Shown: positions 5,790-13,850, counted from the stretch's first letter. The stretch: DNA of 14,963 nucleotides from an uncultured Mollicutes bacterium (GCA_900547045.1 URFB01000010.1:1-14963), one strand, 5' to 3'. Translations and numbers: made by a program. The notes: generated by a model from the sequence alone, not told the origin.

Positions 5790-7436
5790 ATGGAAGAAAC
5801 TTCTAATTTTATAAAAACAATTATGGCAGATGATTTAGAAAGCGGCCGTGTAAAGGAAATTATTACACGTTTTCCACCTGAACCAAATGCTTATTTACAT
5901 ATCGGACATGCTCGTGCTATCATTACAGACTTTGAGACAGCCGCAGCCTTTGGAGGAAAAACAAATCTTCGTTTTGATGATACTAATCCAACAAAGGAAA
6001 AACAAGAATTCGTTGATGCGATTATTGAAGACCTAAAGTGGTTAGGCTATACTCCAACAAATATTTTTTATGGTTCTGATTATTTTGACGCTACCTATGA
6101 GGAGGCTATTAAGCTTATTAAGAAGGGTTTAGCCTATGTTGATGATCTTTCTCAAGAGGAAATGAGTAAAATGCGTGATACTAACAATGGTGCTGGTATC
6201 CCATCTCCATATCGCGACAGAAGCGTTGAGGAAAATTTAGCTTTATTTGAGCAAATGCGTGAAGGTAAGTTCGCCGATGGTGAAAAGACTCTTCGTGCTA
6301 AGATTGATATGGCAAGTCCAAATATTAATATGAGAGATCCTGTTATCTATCGTATTATTCACAATACTCACCATCGTCAAGGAAACAAGTGGTGTATTTA
6401 CCCAATGTATGATTTTGCTCACCCACTACAGGACGCATTTGAGGGTGTAACTCATTCATTATGCTCAATTGAGTATGATAACCACCGTCCACTATATGAT
6501 TGGGTTGTTGAGCACTGTGAGGTTAAATCTCATCCTCATCAATATGAATTTGGTCGTCTAAATATCGCTAATACCGTTTTATCTAAGCGTTATTTAAGAG
6601 CCCTAGTTGATGCAGGAAAGGTTACAGGCTATGATGATTGTCGTATGCCTACTTTAGTTGGTTTAAGAAGAAAGGGCTTTACTGCGGATTCAATTAAGAA
6701 TTTCATCCTTTCTACTGGTCTTTCAAGAATTAATTCAACAGTTGATTTTTCCTTACTTGAAAATTTCTTAAGAGATGACCTAAAGCTTAAGGTATCAAGA
6801 CCTAATGCGGTCATTAATCCACTTAAGGTTACAATTACTAACTATCCTGAAGGACAAATTGAGTATCTAGATTGTCCAAATAATCAAGAAAATGAAGAGA
6901 TGGGTACAAGAAAGATTGCCTTCTCACGTCATTTATATATTGAGCGTGATGACTTTATGCCCGAAAAGCCTAATAAGAAGTGGAAGAGATTATCTAAGGA
7001 TATTGAGGTTCGCTTAATGCATGCATATTTCATTAAGTGTAATGATATCGTTTATGATAATGAGGGAAATATTATAGAAATTCTATGTACATATGATCCT
7101 GAAACTAAATCAGGCTCAGGCTTCAATGAGCGTAAGCCAAATGGTAACATTCATTTCGTAGAGGCTACAACAGCTATTCCAGCTACATTCAATCAATTCG
7201 CACCTTTATTAATTCCTGAAACTGAGGAAAATAAGGACTGGGATTTATTTGATAAGCTTAATCCAGATAGCTTGCATGTATCTAAGGGCTATGTAGAAGC
7301 TTCTTTAGCTGATACTAAGCCACTTGATAAATATCAATTTGTTCGTAATGGCTATTACTGTACAGATAAGGATTCTACAAAGGATAATTTGATTTTTAAC
7401 TGTACTGCAAGTTTAAAATCATCATTCACATTATAA
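5790..7436 (+). CDS. glnS: Glutaminyl-tRNA synthetase
   Basis: Class I synthetase that charges tRNA(Gln) directly with glutamine. The protein is 548 residues, typical of bacterial GlnRS. Seen: RFPPEPNAYLHIGHARAI with HIGH at 37-40; LRFDDTNPTKE; the tRNA-acceptor binding region DPVIYRI; IYPMYDFAHPLQDAFEGVTHSLCSIEYDNHRPLYDW; and VLSKRYL (263-269) as the KMSKS equivalent, with Ser265-Lys266. The GlnRS-specific C-terminal beta-barrels occupy roughly residues 330-548. SD AGGTGA (5779-5784) supports ATG 5790 over GTG 5781. GlnRS is patchy in Bacillota, many of which make Gln-tRNA(Gln) through GatCAB, so this gene implies direct charging here and perhaps ancient transfer. Its codon use does not stand out from its neighbours. 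Confidence 0.96.
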   Translation: MEETSNFIKTIMADDLESGRVKEIITRFPPEPNAYLHIGHARAIITDFETAAAFGGKTNLRFDDTNPTKEKQEFVDAIIEDLKWLGYTPTNIFYGSDYFDATYEEAIKLIKKGLAYVDDLSQEEMSKMRDTNNGAGIPSPYRDRSVEENLALFEQMREGKFADGEKTLRAKIDMASPNINMRDPVIYRIIHNTHHRQGNKWCIYPMYDFAHPLQDAFEGVTHSLCSIEYDNHRPLYDWVVEHCEVKSHPHQYEFGRLNIANTVLSKRYLRALVDAGKVTGYDDCRMPTLVGLRRKGFTADSIKNFILSTGLSRINSTVDFSLLENFLRDDLKLKVSRPNAVINPLKVTITNYPEGQIEYLDCPNNQENEEMGTRKIAFSRHLYIERDDFMPEKPNKKWKRLSKDIEVRLMHAYFIKCNDIVYDNEGNIIEILCTYDPETKSGSGFNERKPNGNIHFVEATTAIPATFNQFAPLLIPETEENKDWDLFDKLNPDSLHVSKGYVEASLADTKPLDKYQFVRNGYYCTDKDSTKDNLIFNCTASLKSSFTL

Positions 7437-7437
7437 T

Positions 7438-7460
7438 AAAGCTGCCTATGGCGGCTTTTT
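7438..7460 (+). terminator. Stem-loop after glnS, weak or partial terminator
   Basis: A 9-bp stem (7438-7446 with 7450-7458, one T-G wobble, loop TAT) starts one base after the glnS stop. Only five T's follow the GC core, and most of them belong to the stem, so termination is probably incomplete. No promoter is visible before the next gene, which fits partial readthrough or an mRNA processing/stability element. Confidence 0.5.
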
Positions 7461-7485
7461 GCACGAAATAAAGGAGAATAAAAAA

Positions 7486-9066
7486 ATGCTAAAAACCGTT
7501 AATTTAGGACTACAATATGGTTCAAGAAAATTATTTGATAAAGTAAACATTCAATTTGATAAGGGTAATTGCTACGGAATTATTGGAGCTAATGGTGCGG
7601 GAAAATCAACCTTCCTAAAGCTTCTTTCTGGTGATATTGAATCAACTGAGGGTGAGGTAATTAGAGACCCTAAGGAGCGTATGTCGGTTTTAAGACAAAA
7701 TCAAAATGCCTTCGATGATCAAACTGTTATGAAAACAGGATTACTTGGTCATAAGCGTCTTGACGAAATCATGAACGAGAAGGAGGTTTATTACGCTAAG
7801 GAAAGCCTTACAGATGAGGAAGGTATGCGCTTATCTGATCTTGAGGGTGAATTTATGGAGCTTAACGGCTGGGAGGCTGAATCAGACGCAGCTACCCTAT
7901 TAAATGGCCTTGGTGTTTCTGATGAATATCATTATGAAATGATGGGCTCACTTGATGCTAAAATTAAAATTAAGGTTTTACTTGCCCAGGCTTTATTTGG
8001 AAATCCTGATATTCTTTTATTAGACGAGCCTACCAATAACCTTGATTATAAATCAACACGCTGGCTTGAAAACTTCCTATTAAACTTTGAAAATACCGTT
8101 TTAATTGTATCTCATGACCGTCACTTCCTAAATAATGTTTGCACACACATTTGTGATGTTGACTATGGAAAGATTAAGCTTTATGTTGGTAACTATGAAT
8201 TCTGGTATGAATCAAGTCAATTATTGCTACAGCAACAAAAGGACCAAAATAAGAAGGCTGAGCAAAAGGCTAAGGAGCTTCAGGAATTTATCGCAAGATT
8301 TAGTGCGAATAAATCAAAGGCTCGCCAGGCTACAAGCCGTAAGAAGCTACTTGATAAGCTTGTTTTAACTGATATTGAACCATCAAGCCGTAAATATCCA
8401 TTCATTGGCTTTAAGCAGGCTCGTGAGGTTGGAAATGATATTCTTATTGTTGAAAATCTAACTAAGAAGGGCTTATTTGAAAATTTAAGCTTTACAGTTA
8501 GAAAGAGTGATAAGATTGCCTTTTTATCTGAAAACTCAATGGTTATTACAACTCTATTTAATATTCTTCTTGGTAAGGAAGAGGCTGATAGTGGTTCGTT
8601 CAAATGGGGAATCACAACATCTGTATCATATTTAATGCAGGATAATAAGGAATTCTTCTCAGATGAAAGACTAGATTTAATTAATTGGCTTCGTCAATTT
8701 TCACCAGATGACCAAACTGAATCATTTATTCGTGGTTGGTTAGGTCGTATGCTTTTCTCTGGTGAGGAATCTATGAAAAAATCAACTGTTCTATCAGGTG
8801 GAGAAAAGGTAAGATGTATTCTTGCTAAAATGATGCTTGAATCTGGTAATGTCCTAATTATGGAGGATCCAACAAACCATCTAGACCTAGAATCAATTAC
8901 AGCATTAAATGAGGGTATGACTTCATTTAAGGGTAATATTCTATTCTCAAGCCACGATGCTGAGTTACTTGAAACAGTTGCTAATCGTATTATTTCATTT
9001 GAAGGAAATCAAATTAAGGATAAAATGACTACTTATGAGGAATATCTAGATTCCTTAAAGGACTAA
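7486..9066 (+). CDS. ABC-F family ATPase, YbiT/YkpA type
   Basis: A 526-residue soluble protein with two ATP-binding domains and no membrane segments. ABC-F proteins act on the ribosome, in general translation or drug protection. Domain 1 (about 1-255) has Walker A GANGAGKS (34-41), a degenerate signature around SLDAKIKIKVLLAQALF, Walker B LLLDEPTNNLD (Asp180, Glu181) and SHDRHFL; a degenerate first signature is also seen in YbiT. The charged linker (about 256-310) contains RFSANKSKARQATSRKK, a YbiT/YkpA hallmark. Domain 2 (about 318-526) keeps LSGGEK and the SHD loop, but Walker A is replaced by SENSMVITT (348-356) and Walker B reads MEDPTNHLD (Glu460, Asp461) instead of MDEP. AAGGAG (7471-7476) sets the start at ATG 7486. 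Without known resistance-type features I would call it housekeeping. Confidence 0.93.
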   Translation: MLKTVNLGLQYGSRKLFDKVNIQFDKGNCYGIIGANGAGKSTFLKLLSGDIESTEGEVIRDPKERMSVLRQNQNAFDDQTVMKTGLLGHKRLDEIMNEKEVYYAKESLTDEEGMRLSDLEGEFMELNGWEAESDAATLLNGLGVSDEYHYEMMGSLDAKIKIKVLLAQALFGNPDILLLDEPTNNLDYKSTRWLENFLLNFENTVLIVSHDRHFLNNVCTHICDVDYGKIKLYVGNYEFWYESSQLLLQQQKDQNKKAEQKAKELQEFIARFSANKSKARQATSRKKLLDKLVLTDIEPSSRKYPFIGFKQAREVGNDILIVENLTKKGLFENLSFTVRKSDKIAFLSENSMVITTLFNILLGKEEADSGSFKWGITTSVSYLMQDNKEFFSDERLDLINWLRQFSPDDQTESFIRGWLGRMLFSGEESMKKSTVLSGGEKVRCILAKMMLESGNVLIMEDPTNHLDLESITALNEGMTSFKGNILFSSHDAELLETVANRIISFEGNQIKDKMTTYEEYLDSLKD

Positions 9067-9083
9067 TTGAAGGAGCGGATAAT

Positions 9084-11219
9084 ATGGATTTAAGCTCATT
9101 AAATAATAATCAAAGGCTTGCGGTAGAAACAACTGAAGGCCCAGTAATGGTTATGGCAGGAGCTGGCTCTGGTAAAACACGTGTTTTAACCTATCGTATT
9201 GCACACCTAATTCTTGATTTAGGTGTTTTACCTAGCAGCATTTTAGCAGTTACCTTCACTAATAAGGCCGCAAGAGAAATGAAGGAAAGAGTTGAGGCCC
9301 TTACCCATGAGGATGTAAGACATATGTGGGTTTCAACCTTCCACAGCTTTTGTGCAAGATTTCTTCGTATCGAATTAGATTCATTTGAGGGCTATACCTC
9401 AAAATTTACAATCATTGATGAGGATGATGCCTTAAAAATTATTAGGGATATTTTAAAAAATGATAATGTTGATATCAAGGAGTATAAGCCTAAAAGGCTT
9501 TTAGGCTTAATCAGTGATCAAAAGAATAAGGAAACAATTGCGATTGCAGAGCCCTTCTTAAAAAACTATTATCCTAAGCTATATGACAAATATAATGCAG
9601 CCCTAAAGAAGGATAATTTGCTTGATTTTGATGATTTAATCAGAGTTAGCCTTGAGCTTTTAAAGGCAAGGCCTGAAATACTTGCTAAATATCGTAATAA
9701 ATTTAATTATATAATGGTTGATGAATTCCAGGATACAAATATTATTCAATATGAGCTTATTAAGCTTTTAACTAATGATGCTCAAAATATCTTTATCGTT
9801 GGTGACCAGGATCAATCAATTTATTCGTTTAGAGGTGCTAAGGTTGAAAATATTGATTTATTCATCAAGAATTTCCCAATGTGTAAGCAAATCCTACTTG
9901 AGGAAAATTATCGTTCAACCAATCCTATTTTAAAAATAGCTAATAATGTTATCGACTGTAATAAGCATCGTATTAAGAAAAATCTTTTTACAAATAACGA
10001 TAGCAGTGAGCTTCCGGTATATTATCATACATCATCAGGCTATGATGAGACGATGTTTGTCATTGATAAAATTAAGGAGCTTCATCTTTTAGGCTATCCT
10101 TATTCTGATTTTGCGATTTTATATCGAGCTAATGCCTTATCTCGTCAATTTGAGGATATGCTACTTAGGTACCAAATTCCTTATGTTATTTATGGTGGTC
10201 TTTCCTTCTTCGAAAGAAAAGAGGTTAAGGATATGATTGCCTACCTTAGACTAATTATTAACCATAATGATGATTTTGCATTCAAAAGAGTGGTTAATGA
10301 GCCTAAGCGTAAAATAGGTGAGGCTTTACTTGAAAAGCTAAAAACCGCACAAGTGCTTAATAATTGCTCATTATTTGAGGCTATTGATCATATTGAAACA
10401 GCGGGGATTGGCTTTAGTAACCTAATCGCCTTTAAATTTACGATTATAGAATTATTTGATGAATATATCAATAATGAGGAAAAGCCTTTTATTGAAATTA
10501 TTGATGCCATTTTAAATAAAACAGGCTATGGTAATATGCTAAAAAATGAAGGTGAAGAGGGGCAAGACCGTTTAGAAAATATCCTTGAAATGAAAACCGT
10601 TATTGAAGAGGCTTTAGAATATTATGAGCTTTCTCGTAAGGAAACCCTTGATGCCTTACTTTCTGATTTAGCGCTAAGAACAGATACTGATAATAAGTCT
10701 GAAAATGCTGATTGTGTAAAGCTTATGACCTATCATCAGGCTAAAGGACTTGAATACAGAGTTGTATTCATGGTAGCGATGGAGCAGGGAATCTTCCCAA
10801 GCTTTAACTGCATATCTGAGCTTGAGCAGGAGGAGGAAAGAAGAATTTGCTACGTAGGTATTACGCGTGCAAAGGAAAAGCTTTATATCACTAATGCTGA
10901 AAGTCGTTATCTTTATGGGCAACAGCAATTTGAGTCTCCATCTATCTATATAAAGGAAATGGGACTTGATAATCTTAATATCATTGGTACAATTAAAAGA
11001 CCAATTACAACACTAATTGCTTCTGTTATCTCTAAAGCTCCTGCTAAGGAGGAAAAGCCTGAGGCAGTTGAAATTAACAAGGGTGATAAGATTAATCATA
11101 AAGCCTTTGGTGATGGACTTGTTGTGGAAAAGAGTGGAAATATTATCACAGTAGCCTTCCCTGCTCCATATGGAGTTAAGAAGCTTAGTGCTGTTCACCC
11201 ATCAATTAGAAAAATTTAA
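9084..11219 (+). CDS. pcrA: ATP-dependent DNA helicase PcrA/UvrD
   Basis: A superfamily 1 3'-5' DNA helicase of 711 residues. PcrA removes RecA and other proteins from DNA, serves repair and rolling-circle replication, and binds RNA polymerase. Motifs in order: NNNQRLAV (Q motif), AGAGSGKT (25-32, motif I), TFTNKAAREMKER (Ia), VDEFQDTN with Asp213/Glu214 (II), GDQDQSIYSFRGA (III), EENYRSTNPIL (IV), TYHQAKGLEYRVVF (from 549, V; most relatives have S where Gln stands) and CYVGITRAKEKLYI (VI). The final 55 residues (KGDKINHKAFGDGLVV…GVKKLSAVHPSIRKI) match the C-terminal Tudor-like domain that contacts RNA polymerase, so the gene is full length. AAGGAG (9070-9075) precedes ATG 9084, 17 bases after the ABC-F gene; ligA is not adjacent here. 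Confidence 0.96.
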   Translation: MDLSSLNNNQRLAVETTEGPVMVMAGAGSGKTRVLTYRIAHLILDLGVLPSSILAVTFTNKAAREMKERVEALTHEDVRHMWVSTFHSFCARFLRIELDSFEGYTSKFTIIDEDDALKIIRDILKNDNVDIKEYKPKRLLGLISDQKNKETIAIAEPFLKNYYPKLYDKYNAALKKDNLLDFDDLIRVSLELLKARPEILAKYRNKFNYIMVDEFQDTNIIQYELIKLLTNDAQNIFIVGDQDQSIYSFRGAKVENIDLFIKNFPMCKQILLEENYRSTNPILKIANNVIDCNKHRIKKNLFTNNDSSELPVYYHTSSGYDETMFVIDKIKELHLLGYPYSDFAILYRANALSRQFEDMLLRYQIPYVIYGGLSFFERKEVKDMIAYLRLIINHNDDFAFKRVVNEPKRKIGEALLEKLKTAQVLNNCSLFEAIDHIETAGIGFSNLIAFKFTIIELFDEYINNEEKPFIEIIDAILNKTGYGNMLKNEGEEGQDRLENILEMKTVIEEALEYYELSRKETLDALLSDLALRTDTDNKSENADCVKLMTYHQAKGLEYRVVFMVAMEQGIFPSFNCISELEQEEERRICYVGITRAKEKLYITNAESRYLYGQQQFESPSIYIKEMGLDNLNIIGTIKRPITTLIASVISKAPAKEEKPEAVEINKGDKINHKAFGDGLVVEKSGNIITVAFPAPYGVKKLSAVHPSIRKI

Positions 11220-11226
11220 ATTACTT

Positions 11227-11265
11227 GCTACTTTACTCAAATGTAAGGTAGCTTTTTATTTTTTT
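11227..11265 (+). terminator. Rho-independent terminator after pcrA
   Basis: A 10-bp stem GCTACTTTAC/GTAAGGTAGC (11227-11236 with 11243-11252, one wobble), loop TCAAAT, then TTTTTATTTTTTT. It closes the glnS-ABC-F-pcrA unit seven bases after the pcrA stop. Confidence 0.95.
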
Positions 11266-11287
11266 GAAATAAATTAGCAAATAAGTA

Positions 11288-11316
11288 TTGACAGTGCCAT
11301 TTTTTAGAACTATAAT
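11288..11316 (+). promoter_or_regulatory. Consensus promoter of hsp20-groESL
   Basis: Perfect TTGACA (11288-11293), 17-base spacer and perfect TATAAT (11311-11316). It is the strongest promoter in the window. The predicted transcription start, near 11323, lies inside the left arm of the CIRCE operator, the usual geometry for HrcA repression. Confidence 0.95.
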
Positions 11317-11319
11317 ATA

Positions 11320-11346
11320 TTTGCACTTAGGAAGTAAGAGTGCCAA
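11320..11346 (+). promoter_or_regulatory. CIRCE operator (HrcA binding site)
   Basis: TTTGCACTT, nine bases, GAGTGCCAA. The CIRCE consensus is TTAGCACTC-N9-GAGTGCTAA; the left arm differs at two places and the right arm at one, and the spacer is exactly nine. Seven of nine positions pair between the arms. HrcA would bind here and block the promoter except under heat or folding stress. hrcA itself is not in the window. Confidence 0.92.
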
Positions 11347-11374
11347 ATAAAGAATAATTTAGGAGGATAATTAT

Positions 11375-11791
11375 ATGAACAATATTGCAAATCGTAATCG
11401 TTACAGTTTAGTTGATCCTTTCTTTGATGATTTCTTTAATGACGAAAGAAACCAATATGGTCAAATGATGAGAACTGATATTACTGATCATGGGGACCAT
11501 TATGAAATGAAAATAGAACTTCCAGATGTTAAAAAGGAAGATATACATCTATCATTGGAGGATGGATATTTAACTATTCATGCAAGCTTCAATCATAGAG
11601 AAAATGAGCATGAGCATCACAAGGTAATTCGTCGTGAGCGCTATAGTGGCTCATATGAAAGAAGCTTTAGTGTTGGCACTAATGTTACAGAAGCCGATAT
11701 TAAGGCTCGTCTTGAAAATGGTATTTTGACTTTATGCATTAAAAAGCCAGAGGTAAAAGAAGCACCTAAAAAGTATATTTCAATTGAGTAA
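11375..11791 (+). CDS. Small heat shock protein, Hsp20 family
   Basis: An ATP-independent holdase that binds unfolding proteins and passes them to ATP-driven chaperones. The protein is 138 residues. A short Phe/Asp-rich N-terminal arm (DPFFDDFFNDE, 14-24) leads into the alpha-crystallin domain (about 34-122), recognisable from YEMKIELPDVKKEDIHLSLEDGYLTI and ARLENGILTL, the A-x-L-x-N-G-x-L signature. The C-terminus has the I-x-I oligomerisation motif (Ile135-Ser-Ile137). A perfect AGGAGG (11361-11366) precedes ATG 11375. It is first in an operon with groESL behind the CIRCE site, so it should be induced together with GroEL, and the 36-base gap to groES has no terminator or promoter. Confidence 0.95.
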   Translation: MNNIANRNRYSLVDPFFDDFFNDERNQYGQMMRTDITDHGDHYEMKIELPDVKKEDIHLSLEDGYLTIHASFNHRENEHEHHKVIRRERYSGSYERSFSVGTNVTEADIKARLENGILTLCIKKPEVKEAPKKYISIE

Positions 11792-11827
11792 TTAATATAA
11801 TTGATTTGAATATGGAGGCATTTAAAA

Positions 11828-12106
11828 ATGATAAAACCATTATTTGATAACGTGCTTGTAAAGCATGAGCATAAAAAAGAAACAACTAGTAGTGGAATTT
11901 TACTTTCAGCTCATGAGGAGGAATCTAAATACGCTGTTGTAGTTTCAACAGGAGATGGAGTCTTGGCTGATGGTAAAAAAATTACTATGCCAGTAAAGGC
12001 TGGAGATAAGGTTTATTATAAGAGCTATAGTAGTGAGAAAATAGAGGATAATGGAGAAGAATATGAAATTGTTCCACTATCTAATATTTATGCGGTAATT
12101 GAATAG
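11828..12106 (+). CDS. groES: Co-chaperonin GroES
   Basis: GroES is the heptameric lid of the GroEL folding chamber. The protein is 92 residues, close to the usual 94-97. Seen: the opening IKPLFDNVLVKHE, the mobile loop ETTSSGILL (about 19-27) that contacts GroEL, GDKVYYKSYS and the ending IVPLSNIYAVIE. The roof loop is somewhat divergent. GGAGG (11815-11819) precedes ATG 11828. Its stop TAG (12104-12106) overlaps the groEL ribosome site, so translation of the two is probably coupled. Confidence 0.96.
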   Translation: MIKPLFDNVLVKHEHKKETTSSGILLSAHEEESKYAVVVSTGDGVLADGKKITMPVKAGDKVYYKSYSSEKIEDNGEEYEIVPLSNIYAVIE

Positions 12107-12119
12107 GAGGCATATTATT

Positions 12120-13709
12120 ATGGCTAAGAATGTTATTTTTGGTAAGGATGCAAGAACAAAGATGGTAGCTGGCGCTAATAAGCTAGCTGATGCAGTTAAG
12201 GTTACATTAGGACCTAAGGGAAGAAATGTAGTTCTTGATAAGGGCTATGGCTCTCCTCTTATTACTAACGATGGTGTTTCAATTGCGCGTGAAATTGAGC
12301 TAGAGGATCCCTATGAAAATATGGGAGCTAAGCTTGTTTATGAGGTAGCTAATAATACTAATGATGAGGCCGGTGATGGTACAACTACTGCAACATTACT
12401 TGCTCAAACTATGATTTTAAATGGTATTAAGGCGATTGATAAGGGCGCTAACCCTGTCTTGATGCGTGAGGGTATTAATATGGCCTCAAAGGCTGTATCT
12501 GATGCTCTTTTAAGCAATACTAAACAAATTAGTGAGCGTAAGGACATTGAATCTGTAGCTACTATTTCTTCAGGCTCAAGCGACGTTGGTTCTTTAATTG
12601 CTGATGCTATTGAGCGTGTTGGTGAGGATGGTATTATTAATATTGATGAGTCTAAGGGCTTTGAGACAACTCTTGAGCTTACTGATGGTTTGTCATATGA
12701 TAAGGGCTATATTTCTCCTTATATGCTTGAGGATGATACTAAGACATCTATTGAGCTTGAATCTCCTTATATTATGGTAACTGATATGAAGATTTCGGCT
12801 ATTCAGGATATTTTGCCAGTACTTGAGCATATTGTTGAGGAAAGAAAGCCATTGTTCATTATCGCCGATGATATTGAGCAGGATGCCGTTTCTACAATTG
12901 TGTTAAATAAGCTTCGTGGCGCCTTTAATGTTGTAGCTACTAAGGCTCCAAGCTTTGGTGATACAAGAACTGATACCCTAAAGGATATTGCCACATTTGT
13001 TGGTGCTAAGTTCTATTCAAAGGATTTGAATATGAAGCTTAAGGATATGACAATGGAGGACCTTGGTTCAGCTAAGAAGGTTATTGTTGAGAAGAACAAT
13101 ACAACTATTATTGAGGGTGCTGGTGCTAAGGAGGATGTTAAGGCTCGTATTGCTGAAATTCAGGCTAAGATTGATAATGCATCAAACGAAACTGAGGCTA
13201 AAAGTCTTAAGAAGCGTATCGCCGGTATGTCAAATGGTGTCGCTGTAATTAAGGTTGGTGCTACAACTGAAACTGAATTGAAGGAAAAGAAGCTTCGTCT
13301 TGAGGATGCCCTTAACGCAACCCATGCTGCTATGCGTGAAGGTATTGTAGCTGGTGGTGGAGCTGCCTTAATTGAGGTTTACAAGGAAATTAAGGATAAG
13401 GTTTCATCAGATGTTCCTGATATTGAAAAGGGTATTCGCGTTGTGCTTGATGCCTTAACAGAGCCATTGTATCAAATTGCCGAAAATGCTGGATATGATG
13501 GTCATGATATTGTTGAAAAGCAACTTCATGCTCGTAAGGGCGTTGGCTTTGATGCAAAGAATGGTACTTGGGTTGAAATGCTTCATCATGGTATTGTTGA
13601 TCCAACTAAGGTTACAAGAAGTGCCTTATTAAATGCTGCAAGTATCGCTTCTATGTTTATTACAACAGAATGTGCTGTTGCATCTATCAAGGAAGATAAA
13701 ACTAAATAA
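12120..13709 (+). CDS. groEL: Chaperonin GroEL
   Basis: GroEL forms the double-ring ATP-driven folding chamber that works with GroES. The protein is 529 residues, slightly under the usual 540-548. Seen: VTLGPKGRNVVLDK, GDGTTTAT (ATP site, Asp86), the apical region with DGLSYDKGYISPYM, KAPSFGDTR, and LEDALNATHAAMREGIVAGGG with Asp396, the equivalent of the hydrolysis residue Asp398. The flexible Gly-Gly-Met tail is missing and the protein ends in KEDKTK. Some normally fixed positions differ: NGVAVI for SGGVAVI, and KAPSFGD for KAPGFGD. AGGAGG (12105-12110) selects ATG 12120; TTG 12099 lies within groES. Confidence 0.97.
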   Translation: MAKNVIFGKDARTKMVAGANKLADAVKVTLGPKGRNVVLDKGYGSPLITNDGVSIAREIELEDPYENMGAKLVYEVANNTNDEAGDGTTTATLLAQTMILNGIKAIDKGANPVLMREGINMASKAVSDALLSNTKQISERKDIESVATISSGSSDVGSLIADAIERVGEDGIINIDESKGFETTLELTDGLSYDKGYISPYMLEDDTKTSIELESPYIMVTDMKISAIQDILPVLEHIVEERKPLFIIADDIEQDAVSTIVLNKLRGAFNVVATKAPSFGDTRTDTLKDIATFVGAKFYSKDLNMKLKDMTMEDLGSAKKVIVEKNNTTIIEGAGAKEDVKARIAEIQAKIDNASNETEAKSLKKRIAGMSNGVAVIKVGATTETELKEKKLRLEDALNATHAAMREGIVAGGGAALIEVYKEIKDKVSSDVPDIEKGIRVVLDALTEPLYQIAENAGYDGHDIVEKQLHARKGVGFDAKNGTWVEMLHHGIVDPTKVTRSALLNAASIASMFITTECAVASIKEDKTK

Positions 13710-13713
13710 AATG

Positions 13714-13738
13714 ATGCCACTGTTTAGTGGCATTTTTT
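13714..13738 (+). terminator. Rho-independent terminator after groEL
   Basis: Perfect 8-bp stem ATGCCACT/AGTGGCAT (13714-13721 with 13726-13733), loop GTTT, then a run of six T's. It ends the heat-shock operon. Confidence 0.95.
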
Positions 13739-13786
13739 AGTATCATAGTCATATAATATTTTGAATAAACTTTTTTTGTAAAAATG

Positions 13787-13815
13787 TTTACTGTTTTAAT
13801 AAAAAGAGTTATAAT
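13787..13815 (+). promoter_or_regulatory. Promoter of the lipoprotein gene
   Basis: TTTACT (13787-13792), 17-base spacer, perfect TATAAT (13810-13815). The leader of about 30 bases ends in AGGAGGG (13840-13846), spaced 4 bases from the start codon. Confidence 0.75.
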
Positions 13816-13850
13816 ATAGTAAAGTAGCTATAGGCTATCAGGAGGGTTTT

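Noticed and set aside
8280..8615. Reverse frame within the ABC-F gene, considered as an antisense gene
   Set aside because: No promoter or ribosome site, and its composition follows from the overlapping gene.
12598..13248. Extra + strand frames inside groEL
   Set aside because: They are Leu/Ile/Arg-rich shadows in another frame of a clear groEL gene.
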